NCBI GenBank assembly: GCA_044432865.1
Contig: JAWXUF010000014.1
Coordinates: 1-27,681, forward strand
DNA length: 27,681 bases
Reading direction: 5' to 3'
Origin: JAWXUE01 sp044432865
Lineage (GTDB): Bacteria; Bacillota_I; Bacilli_A; Acholeplasmatales; Anaeroplasmataceae
Under the pieces are notes generated by a model, which saw nothing but the letters and a program-made list of their open reading frames with translations, did no database searches and was not told the DNA's origin. A program made the translations under genes and the position numbers. This document shows positions 23,301 to 27,681 of this stretch, piece by piece (within the stretch, counting starts at the first letter, position 1; each line of letters opens with the position of its first letter).

Positions 23301-25145
23301 GTATTGAATGTAACATCTTTCTCAATGGAAATAATAGCATCGAGATTGTATAACTTTGATTATATTGTTGAAAATGGAGAAATAACTATTACAGGAATGT
23401 TTAATTCACTACAAACTGAATTAATCGTACCTGAATATATTGATGGTTATAAAGTAACATCAATTGCTGCATCAGCATTTTACAATTACACTCTATTAAA
23501 AACTGTTTCTTTACCTAATTCTATTACTTCAATAGGATATCAAGCATTTAGAGGTTGTACATCATTAGATAGTATAAATATTCCAACTAAATTAGAAGAA
23601 CTTGGTACATATGCATTTTATGGATGTACATCTTTAACAAGTGTTGTATTTTCAAATGCAATTAATGAAATACCATCATATGCATTTTATGGATGTACAA
23701 AACTTGTAACTGTTGTAATTGGACAGAGCGTAGAAACTGTTGGGTATCAAGCATTTAGAGGTTGTACATTATTAAGTGAACTTTCATTTGGTTCAAGCGT
23801 GAAAACAATTTCAGAACATGCGTTTTATGGATGTACATCATTAGTTAATGTAAATTTACCTAGTACAGTTACATCAATAGGTTCATATGCATTTTATGGA
23901 TGTACTAAATTATCTAACTTAGTATTAGAAGAAGGGCTATTAACAATAGGGACACATGCATTTTACAATAATAATGCACTAACTAATGTTACTCTTCCAA
24001 ATAGTATTACATCTATCGGCCAAGAAGCATTTTCTCAATGTGATAATTTTACATCTATTAACATTCCAAGAGATTTAGTAGAGTTATCTTATAGAATTTT
24101 TTATAATAATACAAAATTTACTTCTGTAGCATTCCACAATAATGCTTTATTAACAATAATTGGACAAGAAGCATTTTATAGTGCAGCATTTTCTGAAATT
24201 AATATTCCAGAAACTGTTCACACAATTAACTATAGAGCTTTTGGAAGTATTACTGAATTAACTCAAATTGTAATTCCTAATAGTGTTAAAACATTTGGGA
24301 CAAATATCTTCCAATCTTGTACAGGACTAACATCATATAAGTTACCTGATAATATTGAAACAATTCCTGCATCAATATTTTATGGTTGTACAGGTTTAAC
24401 AAGTATAACAATACCAAGTACTATTAAGACTATAAGTTCATCTGCATTTTATAATTGTACAAATGTAGTTAATATAATATTTGGATCATCTAATACTATT
24501 GAAACAATAGATGCATCTGCATTTTATGGTATGAATAAAATGACAAGTATTACAATTCCTATAAGTGTTAAGTCGTTAGAAGCAACTGTTTTTCATGGTT
24601 GGACTTCACTTCAATCAATTCAAATTCCAGCTTCTACAACATCATTAGGTAATCAATTATTCTACAATTGTACTTCATTAACAAGTGTTGTAATTCCGAA
24701 TACTGTAACATCAATTGGTACAGGTCTATTTCAAGGGTGTACTAATTTAACAATTGCTACAATTAATTCACCGATTACTACATTACCTGGATCTACATTC
24801 TATGGATGTACTAGCCTAACAAATGTTATTTTACCAATTGGTATTACTGTGATTGGATATTATGCATTTTATAATTGTAAATCCCTAACAAGTTTTACAA
24901 TACCTAGTACAGTAACAACTATTCAATATGGTGCGTTCATGTATTGTACAGGATTATCAAGTATAGTAATACCTAGTACAGTTACATCAATTACTCAAAG
25001 ATCATCATATGCATCAACTAATTGTGCATTTATGTATACTACAAATTTAATAATATATGTATCTTGGTCTGAAGGTGTTAAACCTTCTGGTTGGTCAACT
25101 TACTGGCAAAGTGGTTGTACAGTAAGATATGATTGGGACTGTTAA
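20304..25145 (+). CDS. Giant surface protein: InlB-type repeats, Ig-like region, BspA-type leucine-rich repeats
   Basis: This 1613-residue protein is anchored by an N-terminal hydrophobic segment (residues 4-26). Residues 32 to about 850 hold twelve InlB B/Listeria-Bacteroides repeats of about 68 residues (pattern TVTFDTDGGS, PTKENYVFLYW, FDFNTQIT, LVAVW). Residues about 851-1015 are two beta-rich, Ig-like segments. From about 1016 come a cap and 22 BspA-type leucine-rich repeats of about 23 residues (AFYGCTSLTSVVIPNTVTSI), then a C-terminal segment with three cysteines. No LPxTG sorting signal is present, so the extended chain would project from its N-terminal anchor with the LRR tip outward. 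Adhesion to host or other cells is the usual inference for this family. Start ATG 20304 follows GAGGTG. It is monocistronic. Confidence 0.92.
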   Translation: MAKNKIILFLIGIISTVTLISVMVFSNSGNKYTIKFDTDGGNDISSVVVKENDTVKVPNDPTKDYHVFSYWSYNEDEYDFSTLVTEDITLLAVYTKQIYSISYMVDNEVDLVEEVEYEEVATSYVPEKEGYIFSYWAYNENQFSFDTQISGDITLVSNWIKIEDAVYCTVTFDLGETTVTKEVAIGTVLNVPSIDIDEGLMIDYWSYNGKKFSFDTIITGDITITANYKTREYKVVYKNNHVILHEEVVLYNQKALKPQNPESDGKVFLYWAYDEIEFDFDNIITEDMELHAVWSTTQYTITFVSTGTPVDSQKVNINGTITTPITPTKENAVFLYWSLDNETEFDINTPVTSSIVLYAVFTDVTYTVTYDTDGGSNVESAVVSFDELITVPTKPVKENYVFLYWSLDGEQFHFTTFLTSDIELVAVWKEAEDAVYYTVSFNSASGSTVPSQQVVDGGLATFEESTRLNYDFVCWTYNNVEFDFNTIITGNISLVAKWEIHKFSVTFDSNGGSYVSTQTIDMFSKASYQTTTRYDYLFLYWESNGEEFNFNTQIVEDVELVAVWEKIVRFEVVFNTDGGSSVDTQSIIKGYTASIPYNPTKENFVFAYWMNNGVQYDFTSQVLENIELEAHWISEEEITVTFDTDGGSHIDTVFVTNLSYLIAPSSPTKENHDFIYWELDGQQFDFNTQITKSITLTAKWYYVAPIVYHEVIFMSNSAVYKTFNVINNQTVSSFSMSTTTTHRFNSWVYKNNDNETVVFNFTDKITSDMIIEAVWDERVYHNVTFDLDGWYFSSVSYVPKTAENGYSVSMTYNYAKRELATFSHWEVNGEVFVFGSTIVYGDIHVTAVWKDVELNLTYTDVTYSYYGGSRTKTVSGTILTGVTMTYENNVHSDVGVYTCYAYAWVNGSIYETYTCTMTITALTLTVKVSGEMQYEFDSSVIEPSVTISATGWGSSNTTTASRGTFYYTIDREFKNVGTYTGTIKLYKTVNGELVENTNYVLNVTSFSMEIIASRLYNFDYIVENGEITITGMFNSLQTELIVPEYIDGYKVTSIAASAFYNYTLLKTVSLPNSITSIGYQAFRGCTSLDSINIPTKLEELGTYAFYGCTSLTSVVFSNAINEIPSYAFYGCTKLVTVVIGQSVETVGYQAFRGCTLLSELSFGSSVKTISEHAFYGCTSLVNVNLPSTVTSIGSYAFYGCTKLSNLVLEEGLLTIGTHAFYNNNALTNVTLPNSITSIGQEAFSQCDNFTSINIPRDLVELSYRIFYNNTKFTSVAFHNNALLTIIGQEAFYSAAFSEINIPETVHTINYRAFGSITELTQIVIPNSVKTFGTNIFQSCTGLTSYKLPDNIETIPASIFYGCTGLTSITIPSTIKTISSSAFYNCTNVVNIIFGSSNTIETIDASAFYGMNKMTSITIPISVKSLEATVFHGWTSLQSIQIPASTTSLGNQLFYNCTSLTSVVIPNTVTSIGTGLFQGCTNLTIATINSPITTLPGSTFYGCTSLTNVILPIGITVIGYYAFYNCKSLTSFTIPSTVTTIQYGAFMYCTGLSSIVIPSTVTSITQRSSYASTNCAFMYTTNLIIYVSWSEGVKPSGWSTYWQSGCTVRYDWDC
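20397..22850 (+). repeat. Coding array of about twelve InlB-type repeats
   Basis: Twelve tandem units of roughly 200 bases encode beta-grasp-like modules that share Y/F-W, 'FDF' and 'VAVW' positions. Units diverge strongly in sequence, and repeats 3-4 and 11-12 are the least canonical. These modules probably form a rigid stalk. Confidence 0.8.
23475..25001 (+). repeat. Coding array of about 22 BspA-type leucine-rich repeats
   Basis: Units of about 69 bases encode AFYGCTSL-type repeats. At DNA level the 20-mer TATGCATTTTATGGATGTAC is exact at 23610-23629, 23679-23698 and 23886-23905, which offers sites for slippage or recombination that would change repeat number. Confidence 0.85.
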
Positions 25146-25150
25146 ATAGT

Positions 25151-25186
25151 AAAAGAACAACATTTTAATTAATGTTGTTCTTTTTT
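25151..25186 (+). terminator. Terminator after the giant surface-protein gene
   Basis: AAAAGAACAACATT (25151-25164) pairs perfectly with AATGTTGTTCTTTT (25171-25184) and continues into T residues. Confidence 0.9.
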
Positions 25187-25304
25187 AATAAATCCTTTAT
25201 CTAAAGCATTTATTATTTAAAACTTTTCTGTAATTTATTTTGATGAATGAAGTTCTAAACATATTTTTAAATAAAAAGTATATATTTAAATGGGGATGAT
25301 TATT

Positions 25305-25595
25305 ATGATAACTGTAATTACTACAATAGAATGTAAAGAAGAATATGTAGATTTTATTAAAAAGGAATTATGTAAATTAGTTCCAACTACATTAAACGAA
25401 TTTGGATGTATAACTTATAAGTTTTATCAAGATCAAAACAATCCTAATTTTTTCCATTCTTTTGAAATTTGGGTTTCTCAAGAAGAAATAGATAAACATT
25501 TAAAAACGAAGCCTATTTTGAACTTTTTTAAAATTTCAAAAATATGTTTAAATAATTTTGTTATTAGAGAAATGAAAGAAATTTGTAAAGGTTAA
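25305..25595 (+). CDS. Antibiotic biosynthesis monooxygenase (ABM) domain protein
   Basis: This 96-residue dimeric alpha-beta barrel type protein has an opening strand MITVITTIECKEEYVDFIKK. NEFGCITYKFYQDQNNPNFF and FHSFEIWVSQEEIDKHLKT are the usual ABM (YgiN/HmoA-like) segments, a fold used for quinone, haem or small-molecule oxidation. Start ATG 25305 is chosen because GGGGAT (25292-25297) lies at normal distance; ATG 25290 would overlap that site. The KICLNNFVIREMKEIC end is slightly unusual. Downstream lies a non-initiated coding remnant. The specific substrate is unknown. Confidence 0.8.
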   Translation: MITVITTIECKEEYVDFIKKELCKLVPTTLNEFGCITYKFYQDQNNPNFFHSFEIWVSQEEIDKHLKTKPILNFFKISKICLNNFVIREMKEICKG

Positions 25596-25701
25596 TTATA
25601 AGAATAATACTGCTAATGGTTTTGAATTATTATTTGCATTAAAAGTACTTGCTGTAAATGGACTACCAGAAGAATTTGTAGGGAAGAAGTTTAAACCATG
25701 A
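25576..25701 (+). pseudogene. Possible coding remnant without a start
   Basis: One frame stays open for 41 codons up to a TGA at 25699 and reads like protein (GFELLFALKVLAVNGLPEEF, then VGKKFKP). It contains no ATG, GTG or TTG and follows a stop codon. It may be the decayed C-terminus of a gene lost by deletion next to the ABM gene. I do not recognise the family. Chance openness in A/T-rich DNA is possible, although the composition looks coding. Confidence 0.3.
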
Positions 25702-25745
25702 GATTTACACGACATTTACCTACACATTTTCTTGATAAAATAAGA

Positions 25746-25783
25746 AAAAAACTACTATACTTTATTGAAATATAGTAGTTTTT
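25746..25783. terminator. Bidirectional terminator between convergent units
   Basis: AAAAACTACTATA (25747-25759) pairs with TATAGTAGTTTTT (25771-25783) around an 11-base loop, with A/T tracts on both sides. It ends the plus-strand ABM region and the minus-strand toxin-immunity-like pair. Confidence 0.82.
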
Positions 25784-25788
25784 ATTAG

Positions 25789-26250
25789 CTAAATTTTACA
25801 TACTCCAAATGTATTTAAAAATAATTCATCATCAAAATCATAAGTACAATTATTAATATATTCCCATTTAAATGAATTGAATTTAAATGAAATGAATAAA
25901 GGTTCTATGGTATTTTGATTATCTTCATATTCACAATTTAGAGTTATTGTATTATTATGCTCATTTTCCATGTTATTAACTTCTATAAAATATACTTTTC
26001 CAATATCACTAGAAATATTAAGTTCCGTTATACCATCAAATGATACATCTAATATCATGTTTTCATCGTCATTTCCATTGTAAGACCATATATCTTTAAA
26101 AATATCCGAATGAAGTCTTGCGAAACAACCTATAATAAATCTTAGTTTACATTTATTATCTTCAACGCTTATATTTACTAATGTAGATTCATGAAAAGAA
26201 CATGGTACAGGGGATTTATTTAATAAAATATTTAATCTATCTTTTTCCAT
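25789..26250 (-). CDS. Probable immunity protein of the adjacent toxin
   Basis: This 153-residue soluble acidic protein has no signal peptide or known catalytic motif. It is beta-rich, with CSFHESTLVNISVEDNKCKL near the N-terminus, a 'F-H-[DE]-S-x-[IL]' pattern seen in several small immunity-protein families. The start ATG follows AAGGAG on the minus strand and overlaps the last 14 bases of the upstream gene. It is therefore made together with that protein. Toxin-first, immunity-second overlapping gene order is the rule in polymorphic toxin loci. I cannot name the immunity family; assignment is from context. Confidence 0.68.
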   Translation of the reverse strand: MEKDRLNILLNKSPVPCSFHESTLVNISVEDNKCKLRFIIGCFARLHSDIFKDIWSYNGNDDENMILDVSFDGITELNISSDIGKVYFIEVNNMENEHNNTITLNCEYEDNQNTIEPLFISFKFNSFKWEYINNCTYDFDDELFLNTFGVCKI

Positions 26251-26728
26251 TTTTTATAACTCCTTCATAATCTTTATCTAGAGGAGATAAATGAGATTCT
26301 AAACTTTTTATAGCGCAAGTTCCACCATATCTATCTAAATATAATTGTTTATTTTTCATTTTCTTAGGTTTAATATTTTGAGCACTTGGATTATTCCAAT
26401 GATAATGTTGCGGTTCAAAAGTACCGTTTTTGTGTAGTTTTCCATAATCGAATCTTATTTCTTGATTATTTGATTTTCTTTTGAAACTTCTGTTATCTCC
26501 GCTGTTATTATTAGCACTTGTAGTTTCGACCCATCCCTTTTTTAATAATTTATCACAAGATTTTGGCAAATAGGAACCATTATATACACCGTAGATTTTA
26601 CACCAATTATTAAATTGTATTTGTCTATGATCTTGTAAAGTTCGTGGTTTGTCTACATGAACATATTGATCAGGTTTATTAGTAAAAGTATATATAAATT
26701 TTTTAGTTACATTTTTAAATATTTTCAA
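26237..26728 (-). CDS. Orphan polymorphic-toxin C-terminal domain protein
   Basis: This protein of about 163 residues has a C-terminal half that resembles C-terminal toxin modules of RHS/polymorphic toxins: GWVETTS, then EIRFDYGKLHKNG, QHYHWNNPS with a His-x-His pair (residues 108 and 110), then LYLDRYGG. Homologues of the 'RFD-G-K ... H-Y-H-x-x-N-P' kind usually end large secreted proteins; here the module stands alone without a secretion or delivery domain. On the minus strand GAAAGG abuts an ATG (26737-26735), but a TTG three codons later (26728) is at normal spacing and is chosen; the ATG would add three residues. The next gene overlaps by 14 bases and is the likely immunity gene. Activity is unknown; a nuclease is a reasonable guess. 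Confidence 0.68.
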   Translation of the reverse strand: MKIFKNVTKKFIYTFTNKPDQYVHVDKPRTLQDHRQIQFNNWCKIYGVYNGSYLPKSCDKLLKKGWVETTSANNNSGDNRSFKRKSNNQEIRFDYGKLHKNGTFEPQHYHWNNPSAQNIKPKKMKNKQLYLDRYGGTCAIKSLESHLSPLDKDYEGVIKNGKR

Positions 26729-26760
26729 TTTTATCATCCTTTCATTTATTTATACTATCA

Positions 26761-26891
26761 TTGTATACTATTTTAAAAATAAAAGATATCTAATTAAAAA
26801 TTATTTTTTTAATAGACAAAATAAAATAAAAATGGCTTAAATATAGTATAATTAAAAATTACTATTTTAATTGTACTATACAAGTTGTATA
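26761..26891. promoter_or_regulatory. Shared operator-like motifs between toxin and RHH-WYL genes
   Basis: TATACAA-G-TTGTATA (26877-26891) is a perfect inverted repeat overlapping the -10 box of the RHH-WYL gene. A further TTGTATA half-site is at 26761-26767, near the toxin start on the other strand, and the 10-mer ACTATTTTAA occurs next to each (26767-26776 and 26861-26870). The regulator may bind both and so control itself and the toxin pair. The motifs are seen; the binding is inferred. Confidence 0.45.
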
Positions 26892-26893
26892 AT
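26888..26893 (+). promoter_or_regulatory. -10 box of the RHH-WYL gene, leaderless arrangement
   Basis: TATAAT ends six bases before the ATG at 26900, and no Shine-Dalgarno precedes that ATG, so the mRNA may begin at the start codon. A second TATAAT at 26847-26852 would give a leader of about 40 nt, also without a ribosome site. Confidence 0.45.
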
Positions 26894-26899
26894 AGATAT

Positions 26900-27631
26900 A
26901 TGATAAAAGAAAAAAGCTATAAGTATGGAAATACAAATTTTAAAATTCCAATAGGTATATACGATGTATTGATTAATGATTGTGTTAAATTTGGGTATAT
27001 AAAAGGAGAAGAGGTAAATTTTAGTGGCTTTATAAATAACATTATACCTAAACTAATGATGAGTAGAGAAGATTTTCATAATGAATTATTAAAAGAAAAT
27101 AATAAAGATGAAGATTTGGTAATAGTTATTGAAAAAAATATATATAATAATTATCTAAAAACATTTAATTTAGATACCGATATTAATCTCAATGTACCAT
27201 TTAGAATAAATAAAGATAGTAGAGAACGATTTAATTATATTATTGATGTATTATTAGAAAAATATGATACTGATTTTACAAATTTTATAAGAAATTTATT
27301 ATTTGAGTATAGTATAAAAAAAGAAAATCAGCGAGAGTTGTTTTATTATTATGAGTATATGTCTAAAATTAAGAATGCAATTAAGAAATCAGAAATTATA
27401 ATTGTCAATACAAACAAAGATGCTTTAAAATTTATTCCGTGTGGTATTGAACTATCAAAATGTAGCAGGTTTAATTATTTATGCGGCTATGATGAATCAG
27501 ATAATCAAACTATAATTGTAAAGATGTTTTGTATTAAAACAATATCTTTTTCTGGAAAATATATTAAAACAAATAAAATGGATGATGTAATAGAGCAAAT
27601 TTATCAATTGATTGAACAGGAGGATGAATAA
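26900..27631 (+). CDS. RHH-RHH-WYL regulator
   Basis: This 243-residue soluble protein carries two ribbon-helix-helix-like segments: residues 14-52 (FKIPIGIYDVLINDC, then NFSGFINNIIPKL) and 96-137 (NLNVPFRINKDSRERF, then TDFTNFIRNLLFEY). Residues about 157-222 are WYL-like, with KNAIKKSEIIIV, LKFIPCGIELSKCSRFNYL and KMFCIKTISF. WYL domains sense nucleic-acid or nucleotide ligands and regulate phage-defence genes; RHH plus WYL is known in WYL1, the Cas13d accessory protein. Start ATG 26900 lacks a ribosome site. Its stop overlaps the next start (TAATG), so it heads an operon leaving the window. The domains are inferred by eye; the defence role is by analogy. Confidence 0.75.
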   Translation: MIKEKSYKYGNTNFKIPIGIYDVLINDCVKFGYIKGEEVNFSGFINNIIPKLMMSREDFHNELLKENNKDEDLVIVIEKNIYNNYLKTFNLDTDINLNVPFRINKDSRERFNYIIDVLLEKYDTDFTNFIRNLLFEYSIKKENQRELFYYYEYMSKIKNAIKKSEIIIVNTNKDALKFIPCGIELSKCSRFNYLCGYDESDNQTIIVKMFCIKTISFSGKYIKTNKMDDVIEQIYQLIEQEDE

Positions 27632-27681
27632 TGTTTGGTTCTAAAGAGTATAAAAAGGAAAAAAAGAAGTTTAAAAATGAT
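27631..27681 (+). CDS. Start of an operon partner of the RHH-WYL gene, truncated by the window
   Basis: Only 17 codons are visible, beginning MFGSKEYKKEKKKFKND, which is very basic. ATG 27631 shares one base with the preceding stop codon, and AGGAGG (27619-27624) is a strong ribosome site. The two genes are thus translationally coupled. No family can be assigned from this fragment. Confidence 0.65.
   Translation, partial: MFGSKEYKKEKKKFKND

Noticed and set aside
20397..25001. Tandem repeats as a CRISPR array or DNA satellite
   Set aside because: The periodicities (about 204 and 69 bases) are in frame and encode InlB and leucine-rich repeat proteins; there is no repeat-spacer structure.
1..27681. 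Mollicute code with TGA as tryptophan
   Set aside because: Several conserved genes end at TGA at the expected place (glycosyltransferase, ydjG, pflA) and conserved tryptophans use TGG.
27631..27681. Cas13d or another named effector downstream of the RHH-WYL gene
   Set aside because: Only 17 codons are visible and they match no effector I know; the WYL1 link is only an architectural analogy.

Overview
The window is strongly A+T-rich and uses the standard bacterial code: TGG encodes Trp, and TGA terminates several genes, for example those ending at 3866, 7123 and 15001. Promoters of the extended -10 type (TGn-TATAAT), strong GGAGG-type ribosome sites and short hairpin/T-run terminators point to a low-GC Bacillota, probably a fermentative, host-associated anaerobe near the Erysipelotrichia/Mollicutes side of Bacilli. 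Supporting signs are pyruvate formate-lyase, PTS enzyme I, a diacylglycerol-type glycosyltransferase, the Bacillus-like pspA-ydjGHI operon, and a giant InlB-repeat/BspA-LRR surface protein. The lineage is inference only.

Layout. 1-5158: a gene leaving the left edge (only its ribosome site is seen), an anchored acidic protein, argS, a GT4 glycosyltransferase whose ribosome site and start codon are separated by a hairpin, and an overlapping pair of unrecognised genes. 5225-8890: pspA-ydjG-ydjH-ydjI membrane-stress operon with its own promoter and terminator. 8891-11349: a DEAD-box RNA helicase whose only sensible start is AUU, and an unusual HTH-PIN-ankyrin protein. 11316-13967, minus strand: M18 aminopeptidase and a two-gene chromate-type transporter. 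14127-17566: pfl operon, consisting of activase, a small thioredoxin-like protein, and a pyruvate formate-lyase split into a catalytic chain and a separate glycyl-radical chain. 17578-20138: RpiR-type regulator and PTS enzyme I. 20242-25186: a 1613-residue surface protein with its own promoter and a 20-bp palindrome in its leader. 25305-27681: accessory region with a small ABM-domain protein, a coding remnant, a toxin-immunity-like pair on the minus strand, and a divergent RHH-RHH-WYL regulator that heads an operon running off the right edge.

How the genes fit together. The central part is core fermentative metabolism: PTS sugar uptake, then pyruvate to formate plus acetyl-CoA. The PspA module guards the membrane. 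The right end looks like horizontally acquired conflict/defence material. The observations most worth following are the obligately split PFL with a thioredoxin-like gene in its operon, the AUU-started helicase, the HTH-PIN-ankyrin fusion, the hairpin between Shine-Dalgarno and start of the glycosyltransferase gene, and the RHH-WYL regulator beside an orphan toxin pair. No rRNA, tRNA, CRISPR array, insertion sequence or origin was recognised.
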